From assembly GCA_029261995.1 (NCBI GenBank), contig JAJDAF010000022.1, forward strand, positions 62,001 to 126,000: 64,000 nucleotides of DNA. The letters are read 5' to 3'. The DNA comes from Candidatus Zhuqueibacterota bacterium. GTDB taxonomy: Bacteria; Zhuqueibacterota; Zhuqueibacteria; Oceanimicrobiales; Oceanimicrobiaceae. The notes beneath the pieces were generated by a model that had not been told where the DNA came from, did no database searches, and saw nothing but the letters and a program-made list of their open reading frames with translations. Position 1 is the first letter of the stretch. Every line of letters starts with the position of its first letter. Below are positions 26,325 to 35,336 of this stretch, piece by piece. A program made the translations under genes and the position numbers.

Positions 26325-27783
26325 TCCGCAAAGCTCTGCTACCAGAAAACCCGTGCTGCCTATGTCTCTGTTGGCGCTTGGCGCGGTCCTGGATGGCGAG
26401 ATTCCATACGAGATTGTAGATGGCAATCTCGAGCAGGATTCACTTGCCACCCTGGATGGAATGCTGACGGGCATGCGGTCCGCCATCCTTGCCGTGACCG
26501 TCATGCCCGGCCCGCAGTTAAGCCATTCGGTACCACTCTGCCGCGAGCTCAAAAGCAGACATCCCGAGTTGACGATCATTTGGGGCGGCTATTTTCCAAC
26601 GCAACACTGGCAAGCGTGCCTGAAGGCGCCTTATGTCGATTACGTCGTCCGCGGCCATGGCGAGCTGGTTTTCAAAGAACTGGTGAGCCGCCTCAGGGCA
26701 GGCGATTCACCCGCGTCGCTGACTGGCATCGCCTGCACGGACGCCTCGACCCAAAAGCCCGCTGCCGGGCCGCTGGCGCCGATTCCACATCCGGATGAGA
26801 TGCCGGAATTCCCCTACCACAAGGTGGCCATGCAGCGCTATATTCGTCCGACTTTTATGGGGTCGCGCACGCTGCCGCACCATTCGAGCTACGGTTGTCC
26901 CTTCTTCTGCAATTTCTGCGCGGTGGTCAATTTGGTCAACGGACGTTGGCTTGCGCAGTCAGCCATGCGAACAGCTGACACCGTGCGCCTCCTGACGCAG
27001 AAATGGGACCTCAACGCATTCGAGTTTTATGACAACAATTTTTTCACCCACGAAGCCCGGGTCGCGGAATTCTCGGAGCGAATTGTCGATTTGAATTTGC
27101 GCTGGTGGGGCGAAGCCCGCATCGATACCATGTTGAAGTTTTCAGAAAAGACCTGGAGTCAGATGCAGAATTCTGGCTTGAAGATGGTCTTCCTCGGTGC
27201 GGAATCGGGCTCCGACGAAACGCTGAAACGCATGGACAAAGGCGGCAGCGCCGCAGCCGAAAAGACTCTGGAAATTGCGGCCAAAATGAAACAGCTCGGC
27301 ATCGTACCTGAATTTTCTTTCGTTCTGGGGAACCCTCCTGATCCTGAGACGGATGCCAGGCAGACGATGGCCTTTATTCGGCGGGTGAAAAAAGTCAACC
27401 CGGCGGCGGAAATAATATTCTATCTTTACACGCCGGTACCTCTCGCCGGGACGCTCTACGAGCAGGCAAAGGCGGGTGGATTTGCATTTCCTGAATCACT
27501 GGAGGAGTGGGTGAGTCCGCGGTGGCAGGAATTCACTCAGCGCCGCAGCCTGGCCATGCCCTGGGTGCAAGACCCGCTTCGCCGCCGCATGCGGAATTTT
27601 GAGCGTGTGCTCAACGCCTACTACCCAACCAGCACGGACGTTGCTTTGAACGGAGTCAAGCGAGGTATTCTCAAGGTTGCTGGTGGCTGGCGCTATCACA
27701 CGCGTCTTTATGGCGGTGCTCTGGAATTGCGCGCACTGCAGAGGTTGTTTTCTTATCAGAGGCCTGAAACTTCAGGCTTTTAG
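26308..27783 (+). CDS. B12-binding-domain radical SAM enzyme
   Basis: A 491-residue protein. Residues about 1-150 form a cobalamin-binding-like Rossmann domain ('PMSLLALGAVLDGEIPYEIVDGN', 'IIWGGYFPTQH', 'VVRGHGELVFKELV') but show no DxHxxG, so cobalamin would bind base-on or weakly, if at all. The radical SAM core follows with 'YGCPFFCNFCAVV' (CxxxCxxC), 'FYDNNFF', 'EARIDTM' and 'VFLGAESGSDETLKRMDKG'. This layout is shared with BchE-, HpnJ- and MiaB-unrelated family members that act on lipids, pigments or natural products. It is the last gene of a tightly overlapping three-gene operon. A hairpin overlaps its stop. Confidence 0.92.
   Translation: MLILYNPQSSATRKPVLPMSLLALGAVLDGEIPYEIVDGNLEQDSLATLDGMLTGMRSAILAVTVMPGPQLSHSVPLCRELKSRHPELTIIWGGYFPTQHWQACLKAPYVDYVVRGHGELVFKELVSRLRAGDSPASLTGIACTDASTQKPAAGPLAPIPHPDEMPEFPYHKVAMQRYIRPTFMGSRTLPHHSSYGCPFFCNFCAVVNLVNGRWLAQSAMRTADTVRLLTQKWDLNAFEFYDNNFFTHEARVAEFSERIVDLNLRWWGEARIDTMLKFSEKTWSQMQNSGLKMVFLGAESGSDETLKRMDKGGSAAAEKTLEIAAKMKQLGIVPEFSFVLGNPPDPETDARQTMAFIRRVKKVNPAAEIIFYLYTPVPLAGTLYEQAKAGGFAFPESLEEWVSPRWQEFTQRRSLAMPWVQDPLRRRMRNFERVLNAYYPTSTDVALNGVKRGILKVAGGWRYHTRLYGGALELRALQRLFSYQRPETSGF
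27762..27781 (+). terminator. Terminator overlapping the radical-SAM stop codon
   Basis: GCCTGA (27762-27767) and TCAGGC (27772-27777) form a 6-bp stem with a 4-base loop, followed by TTTT. The stem is encoded by the last sense codons. The next gene is convergent. Confidence 0.55.
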
Positions 27784-27808
27784 GATGGAGAAGCGTGGCG
27801 GCGTTGCT

Positions 27809-28042
27809 TTAGAAAAGTTCGGTTTGTTGACTTTCTTTATCGGCTTTGGATTCTACCGCAGGCTCAGACTTGCCCGCCAACTGACGCTTCTTTTCCACGG
27901 CGTGGTCGATGCGCGCCCTGGCAATTTGCACGCTGCCGTAGGTGTCGATGTAGTAGCTTTTGCGGTAGACTTTGAAACCCTTAATCGAGGGCTTGATCAA
28001 ATAACCCTTATATTTGATGTCGATGACTTTCGTACTTTTCAT
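27809..28042 (-). CDS. Small basic protein of unknown function
   Basis: A 77-residue protein 'MKSTKVIDIKYKGYLIKPSI' continuing 'KGFKVYRKSYYIDTYGSVQIARARIDHAVEKKRQL' type, with an acidic, low-complexity tail. The first 50 residues look like a small beta-rich domain. There is no clear ribosome site, but its composition and its convergent placement after the radical-SAM gene support a real gene. No family recognised. Confidence 0.55.
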   Translation of the reverse strand: MKSTKVIDIKYKGYLIKPSIKGFKVYRKSYYIDTYGSVQIARARIDHAVEKKRQLAGKSEPAVESKADKESQQTELF

Positions 28043-28244
28043 GGCGCAATTCTAAGCAATGGCAGCATCAAAAACAAGCGAAAACTGCGCGGCAATTGAA
28101 TGGATTCGCTGTCAGCCCGGGTCTTGCGTCTCCACAATATTATGAGTATATTTGAGCCAGGTTAGGTTGTCTGACAAGTTATGGTTGCCGGCCGAGACCG
28201 ATTTTGTGTTCCGACTGGCGAGAAAGTCAAATGAAGAGAGAATC

Positions 28245-28574
28245 GTGAAAAATAGCAGTCTCGTTTACTCGACGGATCCGAAAGGGAAACAAACGAATGA
28301 TTCTTCTGACGAACGACAAACCCTGCCGCCGCCGCAGCAAACTCTCAAAGTCCAACTTGACCGCAAGCAGAGAAAAGGCAAGGCCGTGACTCTGGTGTCA
28401 GGATTTGTTGGCGCCAACGACGATTTGAAGACACTCGGCAAGAATCTGAAATCCAAATGCGGCGTAGGCGGCACGGTCAAGAAGGGTGAGATTCTGATTC
28501 AAGGCGATTTTCGCGTTCGCGTGATGGAGCTGTTGTCCGCAGAGGGGTACAAAGTAAAACGGGTGGGTGGATGA
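28245..28574 (+). CDS. SUI1/eIF1-family translation factor (YciH-like)
   Basis: GTG at 28245, preceded by GAAGAGAG, gives 109 residues, the normal bacterial YciH length. The longer frame from 28152 would begin with TTG and add unrelated sequence. The SUI1 domain shows 'LKVQLDRKQRKGKAVTLVSGF', 'LKTLGKNLKSKCGVGGTVKKGEILIQGD' and 'GYKVKRVGG'. Bacterial SUI1 proteins bind the 30S subunit and can influence initiation fidelity. Monocistronic, as far as can be seen. Confidence 0.93.
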   Translation: MKNSSLVYSTDPKGKQTNDSSDERQTLPPPQQTLKVQLDRKQRKGKAVTLVSGFVGANDDLKTLGKNLKSKCGVGGTVKKGEILIQGDFRVRVMELLSAEGYKVKRVGG

Positions 28575-28665
28575 CAATCATGGCAGGCATTTGCAAACCA
28601 GGAAGCAGCGGATGCAAGATAGATGATGCAGGCTGGATCTCCGTGTGGATTCGGATGTTGACGCA

Positions 28666-29679
28666 ATGAGTCGAATCATCATCGGAATTCATGGTGTTGG
28701 TAACAAGCCGCCACAGCCGCTGTTGCAGCATTGGTGGCAGCGTGCCATCTGTGAAGGGCTGGAGCGCAGCGGCCACAGTTTGAGGCATTTCAAGTTCGAT
28801 CTGGCCTATTGGGCGCATTTTTTGTATTCCGAGCCTCAGGATATGCGGGTGAAGGATCCGGAAAGCTCACGCTACATTGAAAATCCCTACGTTTCCGGGC
28901 CGGTTGACAACCAGAAGGCCGCTCCAAGTCAGGTACGAAAAAAATTGCTCAACGTCGCTGAGTTCATCATGGAAAAAGCGTTCATGACGGAGAATCATAT
29001 CTTCAATTTTGACCGCATCGGTGACTACGTCATTCGCAAGAATTTTCGCGACCTGGATCTCTACTACTCTGAAAAAAACGTCGAACTTCACCAGGTGGGT
29101 TTGTATGCGAGAGGGAAGATCAGGGAGTCGCTCGCTACGCTGCTGCGCAAACATCGCAAGAAAGAAATTCTGCTTATCTCGCATTCCATGGGCACAATTG
29201 TCGCCTACGATGTCCTGACTCAGATCGTGCCGGATGTCAAAATTCATACATTCGTCACGCTCGGCTCACCACTGGGTTTGCCGACGGTTATGAAGAAAAT
29301 TTACTCTGAGCAGGAACGTGACTTCAAGACCGAAAAAGATCTGCCGGCGCCCGATAACATCGAGCATAGCTGGCTTAATTTTTCTGATCTCAACGACCAT
29401 GTGGCGTTGAACTACCGCCTTGCCGATGAATTCCGACCCAATAGTCACGGCGTAGGCCCGGACGATTTCGTGGTGGTCAACGATTACGCCTACGATGGAC
29501 GGGAGAACCATCACAAGTCGTTTGGTTATCTTCGCGCACCAGAGTTTACTCAGGTCATCTGTGAGTTTCTGAGTGGTGAGAAGCGCGGACCTATTGAACA
29601 AATCCGTGACTTCGTCCAACGCTTTCTGCCCAGGCAGCGCGTGAATGAAATGGACCTTGGCGTTGAGGATGGAGAGTAG
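28666..29679 (+). CDS. Alpha/beta-hydrolase, lipase-like
   Basis: ATG at 28666 is chosen, giving 337 residues beginning 'MSRIIIGIHGVGNKPP', a typical first strand and oxyanion region; GTG at 28645 is the alternative. The nucleophile elbow is 'LLISHSMGTIVAYDVL', a variant of GxSxG with Ser in place of the first Gly. 'FVTLGSPLGLP' follows as in lipase class 3-type proteins. A late 'DLNDHVALNYRL' contains candidate Asp and His. No signal peptide, so it is cytoplasmic. Substrate unknown. Confidence 0.82.
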   Translation: MSRIIIGIHGVGNKPPQPLLQHWWQRAICEGLERSGHSLRHFKFDLAYWAHFLYSEPQDMRVKDPESSRYIENPYVSGPVDNQKAAPSQVRKKLLNVAEFIMEKAFMTENHIFNFDRIGDYVIRKNFRDLDLYYSEKNVELHQVGLYARGKIRESLATLLRKHRKKEILLISHSMGTIVAYDVLTQIVPDVKIHTFVTLGSPLGLPTVMKKIYSEQERDFKTEKDLPAPDNIEHSWLNFSDLNDHVALNYRLADEFRPNSHGVGPDDFVVVNDYAYDGRENHHKSFGYLRAPEFTQVICEFLSGEKRGPIEQIRDFVQRFLPRQRVNEMDLGVEDGE

Positions 29680-29749
29680 AGCGTGAAGCGACTGAACGCT
29701 CTAACTGATAACTCTAACCATTTATAAAAGAAAGCATTTACATATTCCC

Positions 29750-30976
29750 ATGGCCAAATCACCATCAAACCCCTGGGGGCAAGCCAAGCCTCGGCAGGCC
29801 CAGGCCGAAGCCCCAAAAGCTTCCGGCAATTCCAGGTTCGTGGCGAAGACGCTTTTCGGCCTGGAGCAGGTGCTGGCCGCGGAGCTACGCGCATTGTCGG
29901 CGCAGGATGTGACCGTGCAAAATCGCGCAGTGACTTTTGCCGGCGATGCCGAATTGATGTACAAAGCCAATCTGCACCTCCGGACCGCAATGCGCATCCT
30001 GCAGCCTGTCCGCACGTTCCGGGTCTGGGATGACAAGCAGCTTTACCACAAAGTCCAGCAAGTAGATTGGTCGGAATTTTTGTCTTCGTCAGATACTCTG
30101 GCGGTGGATTGCTTTGCAAATTCCCGTAATTTTCCGCATTCGCAATTTGCGGCCCGGCGGGTGAAGGACGCCATAGTCGATCAATTCAAAAGCCAGCGTG
30201 GCAGCCGCCCGTCAGTGGACGTGATTTCACCGACGCTACGGATCAACCTGCATATCCATGAGCAGACCTGCACACTGTCGTTAGACTCATCGGGCGAGTC
30301 TCTGCACAAGCGCGGTTACCGCTTGGGCCGCACGCAGGCGCCGTTGAGTGAGGTGCTCGCCGCCGGATTGATTTTACATTCGGGTTGGGACGCGCAAAGC
30401 CATTTCATCGATCCGATGTGCGGCTCCGGCACAATTGCTATCGAGGCTACTCTTCTTGCCTGCAACATTGCCCCCGGACTTTTACGGCAGGAGTTTGGCT
30501 TTCAGCGCTGGAAAGACTACGATGCCGGTCTCATGACAAAACTCCGTGACGAAGCCGCCGGCCAGCAGCGCGACCCTGTCTGCAAGGTTCTCGCATCTGA
30601 CCGCTCAAAACCGGCCGTGCGTACTGCTTGCGAGAACATCGAACGGGCACGGCTGGATGACTGCGTCAAGATCAGCACACAGTCATTCGAAGAGAAGAAA
30701 CCTCCTGATGCGCCGGGCGTCCTGGTGATGAACCCACCTTACGGCGAACGCATCAAGCAGGATGATCTGATTCCCTTTTACCAGATGATCGGCGACCGCC
30801 TGAAGCAGGCTTACAGTGGTTACGATGCCTGGATCTTGAGTGGCAGCAAAGATGGGCTTAAAAACGTCGGTCTGCGTCCGTCGAAAAAGATGACTCTGTA
30901 CAACGGGCCACTTGAGTGTAAATTCCACCGCTATCAAATGTACAGCGGCAGCGTCAAATCGAAATATCGGCAGTGA
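29750..30976 (+). CDS. THUMP-domain RNA methyltransferase (RlmL N2-guanine family)
   Basis: A 408-residue protein with a THUMP-like RNA-binding region (residues about 30-190: 'FVAKTLFGLEQVLAAELRAL', 'LRINLHIHEQTCTLSLDSSGESLHKRGYR') and a methyltransferase domain with 'FIDPMCGSGTIAIEATLLACNIAPGL' and 'VLVMNPPYGERI' (the N-amino guanine signature). This is the layout of RlmL N-terminal half and YpsC, which make m2G in 23S rRNA. The C-terminal RlmK part is absent. The first 25 residues are low-complexity. Confidence 0.92.
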   Translation: MAKSPSNPWGQAKPRQAQAEAPKASGNSRFVAKTLFGLEQVLAAELRALSAQDVTVQNRAVTFAGDAELMYKANLHLRTAMRILQPVRTFRVWDDKQLYHKVQQVDWSEFLSSSDTLAVDCFANSRNFPHSQFAARRVKDAIVDQFKSQRGSRPSVDVISPTLRINLHIHEQTCTLSLDSSGESLHKRGYRLGRTQAPLSEVLAAGLILHSGWDAQSHFIDPMCGSGTIAIEATLLACNIAPGLLRQEFGFQRWKDYDAGLMTKLRDEAAGQQRDPVCKVLASDRSKPAVRTACENIERARLDDCVKISTQSFEEKKPPDAPGVLVMNPPYGERIKQDDLIPFYQMIGDRLKQAYSGYDAWILSGSKDGLKNVGLRPSKKMTLYNGPLECKFHRYQMYSGSVKSKYRQ

Positions 30977-31006
30977 GCGAGAGCAGACTCATTCCGGGAG
31001 TGCACA

Positions 31007-31354
31007 ATGAAACTCTACGTCGGAACCAGCGGCTTCAGCTACAAACATTGGAAGGGACATTTTTATCCCGCGGACCTGCCGGACAAGGAGATGCTGAACT
31101 ACTACGCGGCGCAACTGCCGTCCGTGGAAATCAATAACACTTTCTACAGACTTCCAAAAGCAGAAATGCTGCAAAGCTGGGCCGAGCACGTGCCGGAGGA
31201 CTTCCGCTTTGTCTTGAAGGCGTCCCGAAAAGCACCCATCAGAAACCCCTGAAAGAAAAGCGGGACGAGACGTTTGTCTTTTTCAAACATTGAGGATGAA
31301 GGCGCCAGCCTGATGTTGGCCGGGCGACTCACCCATCTTTTTAACGGCAGTTAA
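31007..31354 (+). pseudogene. Decayed DUF72 protein gene
   Basis: The open frame (31007-31252) gives only 81 residues, starting 'MKLYVGTSGFSYKHWKGHFY' as in DUF72 (usually about 240 residues). After 'VLKASRK' one base is missing: the +1 frame continues 'THQKPLKE', the expected DUF72 sequence. That is joined directly to 'RDETFVFFKH', which belongs near the family's C-terminus. An extra T at 31291 then shifts the frame into 'EDEGASLMLAGRLTHLFNGS' and a stop at 31352. So about 130 central residues are deleted and two frameshifts are present. A good ribosome site (GGGAG) remains. Confidence 0.85.
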
Positions 31355-31388
31355 GCGCTGCAATTCAATCGGAAGTGGTTGGAGGGAA

Positions 31389-32813
31389 ATGGCAACCTAC
31401 CTTTTTTACGACCTCGAAACAACCGGCCTGAGCAAGGCTTTTGACCAGATTCTGCAGTTTGCAGCCGTTAGAACAGACACCGGTTTCAATGAGCTTGAGC
31501 GTCATGAGATTTACATCAAGCTCCGGCCCGATGTCGTGCCGTCTCCCGGCGCTTCGATTGCCCACTGCATTTCGATTGAGAAAGCGATGCAACAGGGCGT
31601 CAGCGAGTACGATGCGGTCAAGGAAATTCACGGCCTGGTCAATCAGCCGGAGACGACCAGTCTCGGCTACAACACCATGGGCTTCGATGATGAATTCCTG
31701 AGATTTGCATTCCACCGCAATCTGCTTCCGCCATACACGCACCAGTACGCCAACGACTGTCGCAGAATGGATTTGTTGCCAATGGTCATGATGTTCTGGC
31801 TGTTCCGAAATGAAGTCCTGGAGTGGCCGGAAATCGACGGCCGCGTTTCTCTCAAACTTGAGAAGCTGAAAGAAGCCAACCATTTGAGCACAGGCACATC
31901 TCATGATGCTCTGGTGGATGTTGAAGCCAGCGTTGAGCTGGCACGACGACTGCTCCGGGACCGGGAGATGTGGGACTCCGTCGCCGACCATTTTAACAAG
32001 CGCCGTGACCGGGCCAGGACGGAAAAACTACCCCGCTTCAGCGAAACGTTGCGTGAGTCGTACCGGCTTGGACTGCTCGTGGGGCTTGAGGTCGGCGCGG
32101 AACGTAACTACCTGGCGCCCGCGCTGTTTCTGGGCTATTCCGAGCATTACAACAATCAATGCCTCTGGCTGCGGCTCGACCGCCCTGAGCTTCAGGAAAC
32201 GACGCCAGACAACATCGCCGAATCGACGTGGGTGGTGCGAAAAAAGTATGGCGAACCGGGTATCATTTTGCCGCCGCACGACAGATTCATGGCGCGCCTG
32301 GACGGGGAAAGGACGCATTTACTCGCCGACAACAAACATTGGCTCGAAGCCCACCCGGACTTGCTGCAAGAAATCGCGGCCTACTATTGCAGCTTCAAAT
32401 ATCAGGAAGTAGAAAATGTCGATATCGATGCCGCGCTTTATGGCATGGAGTTTATGAGCGACGATGAATTGCGGCAGGCAGCGAGGTTTCATGCGACTCC
32501 TGTAGCCGAGAAACTGGCCTCGGTGGAAAATTTCGACCGGCCCGAGCTTCGTGAGCTTGCCATCCGGCTTCTCTTTCGCAATCTGGCCCCTGAAGTTCCG
32601 AGTGAGATGAAAAGCCGTTTCGATACCTTCGTGTACAATGTCAACCCGGTTTTCAAAGCAGAAGCGCTGATCGATTACCGGGGCAGGCCCAGACTCTTGC
32701 CTGCCGAGTCGCTGGCGGAAATCGAAGAGCTTAGGAAATCTGATTTGCAGCCCCGGCAGGCGGATGCCCTGCGTGAGCTGGAGCTTTATCTTCGCCAGCA
32801 TTTCAAGGTGTGA
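31389..32813 (+). CDS. sbcB: Exodeoxyribonuclease I (3'-5' ssDNA exonuclease)
   Basis: A 474-residue protein with a DEDDh exonuclease domain: 'YDLETTGLSKAFDQILQFAAV' (DxE), 'HCISIEKAMQQGVSEYD', 'GYNTMGFDDEFLRFAFHRNLLPPYTHQYAN' and 'TSHDALVDVEASVELARRL' (His and Asp). The long C-terminal region with 'ESYRLGLLVGLEVGAERNYLAPALFLGYS' and 'PEVPSEMKSRF' corresponds to the ExoI SH3-like and helical parts. ExoI removes single-stranded DNA in mismatch repair and recombination. GGAGG precedes the ATG. It overlaps the next gene by 4 bases. Confidence 0.94.
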   Translation: MATYLFYDLETTGLSKAFDQILQFAAVRTDTGFNELERHEIYIKLRPDVVPSPGASIAHCISIEKAMQQGVSEYDAVKEIHGLVNQPETTSLGYNTMGFDDEFLRFAFHRNLLPPYTHQYANDCRRMDLLPMVMMFWLFRNEVLEWPEIDGRVSLKLEKLKEANHLSTGTSHDALVDVEASVELARRLLRDREMWDSVADHFNKRRDRARTEKLPRFSETLRESYRLGLLVGLEVGAERNYLAPALFLGYSEHYNNQCLWLRLDRPELQETTPDNIAESTWVVRKKYGEPGIILPPHDRFMARLDGERTHLLADNKHWLEAHPDLLQEIAAYYCSFKYQEVENVDIDAALYGMEFMSDDELRQAARFHATPVAEKLASVENFDRPELRELAIRLLFRNLAPEVPSEMKSRFDTFVYNVNPVFKAEALIDYRGRPRLLPAESLAEIEELRKSDLQPRQADALRELELYLRQHFKV

Positions 32814-33511
32814 CGTCGGTTGGCCTCGTGACTGAAATCACCGAACAATCTCACCAGTTTGAAGCAACCCGTAGCTCCGGCAAAGTCAGCGCCCTGCTTC
32901 TGCAGCCTGCTGGCGCGAAATGTCTGCTTGTGCTCGGTCATGGGGCTGGCGCCGGCATGCGGCATGAGTTCATGGAATTGCTGGCACGCGAACTGGCGAC
33001 AAATCAGGTCGCGACCTTTCGCTATCAATTCCCCTACATGGAACAGGGAAGACGCGCGCCGAATCCACAGCCGATTTCGCTGAAGACGGTCCGGAGCGCG
33101 GTCGCCGCTGCGCGAGAAATTGCCCCAGGACTGCCAGTGTTCGCCGGCGGCAAGTCTTATGGCGGGCGCATGACCTCTACGGCCGCCTCCATCGAGCCGC
33201 TTGCCGGGGTTCAGGGCATTGTTTTCTTCGGCTTCCCGTTGCATGCCCCTGGCAAACCTTCTAACCATAGGGCAGAGCATCTGCAGGCTGTGAATCTACC
33301 CATGCTCTTCCTGCAAGGCAGCCGCGACAAGCTCGCGGATTTGGAGCTTCTGGAGCCAGTATGCGAAAAACTCGGCAAACGCGGCACGCTGCATATCATT
33401 GCAGAAGCCGACCACAGTTTCAAGGCGCCAAAACGAACCGGGCGTACGCAGGCGCAGGTCGTGGCTGAGCTGGCCCAGGTTGTTTCTCGATGGGTAGACA
33501 ACCTCCCCTGA
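32810..33511 (+). CDS. Alpha/beta-family hydrolase (dienelactone-hydrolase-like)
   Basis: A 233-residue protein that starts at GTG within the sbcB stop (GTGA); a second in-frame GTG lies at 32828. Motifs: 'CLLVLGHGAGAGMRHEFM' (oxyanion), nucleophile elbow 'FAGGKSYGGRM', acid region 'LFLQGSRDKLADL' and catalytic His in 'IAEADHSF'. This is the 'alpha/beta family hydrolase' group related to the KANSL3 fold. The substrate is unknown. Translational coupling to exonuclease I suggests co-expression but not necessarily related function. Confidence 0.88.
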   Translation: MTSVGLVTEITEQSHQFEATRSSGKVSALLLQPAGAKCLLVLGHGAGAGMRHEFMELLARELATNQVATFRYQFPYMEQGRRAPNPQPISLKTVRSAVAAAREIAPGLPVFAGGKSYGGRMTSTAASIEPLAGVQGIVFFGFPLHAPGKPSNHRAEHLQAVNLPMLFLQGSRDKLADLELLEPVCEKLGKRGTLHIIAEADHSFKAPKRTGRTQAQVVAELAQVVSRWVDNLP

Positions 33512-33634
33512 TCGAGTCGGTTGCGCCCGATTTCAGGCTCTGGTTTTCGTCCTTTTTTATTTGCACTTCAAATGGATTTTGGTTAATCTGGCTCGCGTCG
33601 ATATCGCGCGGAAAAACCTCATGTCGGAGGAAAA

Positions 33635-35332
33635 ATGAAGATTGGCTTCCAACCTGCAATTGTGCTCGTAGTGAGCATTCTTGCGCTTGTACTTCATGGA
33701 TGCAGCAACCCGGAGCAGCAAAAGATGACCTCAGAGTTTCAGCAATTCATAAGCGATTTCGAAGCTCAGATCCGGCCGCTTTCTAAAAGCCAGAACCTTG
33801 CGTACTTTCAGGCGACAATTTCTGGTAAGGACGAGGATTACCAGCGGTCCGCCGACTTCGAAATTCAACTCAACAAAGTCTACGCCGACAAACAGGCATT
33901 TGGCCGCCTCAAGCGCTTCAAAGATTCCGGAAAGATCGTAGATCCATTGCTTGCGCGCCAGCTTGATGTCTTGTACCGGACCTTCCTGGGCAAACAGATC
34001 GATGATGTGAAAATTGAGGCTCTGGTGAGACGCCAGAACGCAATTGAAAAACAATTTTCGACTTTTCGCGCACAGGTAGACGGCAAGAAGTACACAGATA
34101 ATGAGATCGAGGGGATCTTGAAATCGAGTTCGCGCCCGGATTTGCTTGAAAGTGTCTGGAAGGCGAGTAAGGAAATTGCTAGCGCTGTCGCTCCGCAAGT
34201 CCTGGAACTGGTGAAGCTGCGAAATGGCGTTGCCGGCGAACTTGGTTTTGCGAACTACCACACCATGCAGCTCGCGCTCGGCGAGCAGGATCCGGATGAA
34301 ATCGAGGCGTTGTTTGATGAGCTGGACGAACTGACGCGCGACTCTTTCACAAAAGTCAAGAATCACATGGATGTTTACCTGGCCGCGCGCTACGGCATCG
34401 CCCGGGAACAACTCAGACCCTGGCACTACCAAAATCGCTACTTCCAGGAAGCGCCGAAAATCTATGAGATCGACCTCGACGAATACTATCAGGACCAGGA
34501 TGTCGCAGCACTCACGACCAGGTACTTTGCCGGATTGGGGTTGCCCATCGATGACCTCGTCGCCAGGAGTGACCTGTTTGAAAAGGCTGGCAAATATCAG
34601 CACGCTTACTGCATTGATATCGACAGGCAGGGTGATGTCCGGGTTGTTTGCAACGTCAAGCCCAACTACAGCTGGATGAACACGATGCTGCACGAGTTTG
34701 GCCACGCCGTTTACGACAAGTTTCAAGATCCCACAACCCCGTGGGCGATTCGTGAACCGGCCCACACGCTCACGACCGAGGCCATCGCCATGCTGTTTGG
34801 ACGCTTTGCCTCCGACGCCGCCTGGATGCATGATGTGGTCGGTCTTTCCGAGACGGAGCGCGATAGAATCGCAAACGACAGCTTCAATAATCTGCGGCTG
34901 GAGCAACTGGTTTTCAGCCGCTGGGTGCAGGTCATGTACCGTTTTGAAAAAGCAATGTATGAGGATCCGGACCAGGATTTGAATTCGCTCTGGTGGGACC
35001 TGGTGGAGAAGTACCAAATGCTACAGAAACCAGAGGGGCGCAACCAGCCCGATTGGGCATCCAAAATCCATGTCGCGCTCTACCCGGCCTACTACCACAA
35101 TTATATGATGGGCGAGTTGCTGGCGTCGCAGCTTTACTACCACATCAGCGAGAAAGTCCTGAATACCAAAGATGTCAGGAATCAGAGTTTTTCAAATCAG
35201 AAGGTTGTGGGGGAGTACCTAATCAAGCAGGTATTCGAGCCCGGCAATAAGTACTTCTGGAACGAGATGATTGAGAAAGCTACTGGCGAGAAGTTGACGG
35301 CGAAGTATTTTGCGAGGCAGTTTGTGAGGTAA
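33635..35332 (+). CDS. M2-type zinc metallopeptidase, lipoprotein
   Basis: A 565-residue protein with a lipoprotein signal peptide ending 'LVLHGC' (Cys about residue 23). The zinc site is 'MLHEFGHAVYD' with H353, E354 and H357; the third ligand is probably E382 in 'TLTTEAIAMLFG', 25 residues after H357, the spacing seen in gluzincins of the M2/M3 type. 'MYEDPDQDLNSLWWDLVEKYQ' and 'HVALYPAYYHNYMMGELLASQL' resemble bacterial M2 peptidyl-dipeptidases. Probably a periplasmic, membrane-anchored peptidase that trims peptides. AGGAGG-type site before the ATG. Confidence 0.9.
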   Translation: MKIGFQPAIVLVVSILALVLHGCSNPEQQKMTSEFQQFISDFEAQIRPLSKSQNLAYFQATISGKDEDYQRSADFEIQLNKVYADKQAFGRLKRFKDSGKIVDPLLARQLDVLYRTFLGKQIDDVKIEALVRRQNAIEKQFSTFRAQVDGKKYTDNEIEGILKSSSRPDLLESVWKASKEIASAVAPQVLELVKLRNGVAGELGFANYHTMQLALGEQDPDEIEALFDELDELTRDSFTKVKNHMDVYLAARYGIAREQLRPWHYQNRYFQEAPKIYEIDLDEYYQDQDVAALTTRYFAGLGLPIDDLVARSDLFEKAGKYQHAYCIDIDRQGDVRVVCNVKPNYSWMNTMLHEFGHAVYDKFQDPTTPWAIREPAHTLTTEAIAMLFGRFASDAAWMHDVVGLSETERDRIANDSFNNLRLEQLVFSRWVQVMYRFEKAMYEDPDQDLNSLWWDLVEKYQMLQKPEGRNQPDWASKIHVALYPAYYHNYMMGELLASQLYYHISEKVLNTKDVRNQSFSNQKVVGEYLIKQVFEPGNKYFWNEMIEKATGEKLTAKYFARQFVR

Positions 35333-35336
35333 TTGC

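Noticed and set aside
28152-28244. N-terminal extension of the SUI1 protein
   Set aside because: Would need a TTG start with no ribosome site and makes the protein longer than the family; GTG at 28245 has a good site.
33731-35017. 428-codon open frame on the minus strand, antisense to the M2 peptidase gene
   Set aside because: The plus-strand frame encodes a clear metallopeptidase with HExxH; the antisense frame has no motif or ribosome site and reflects codon bias of the real gene.
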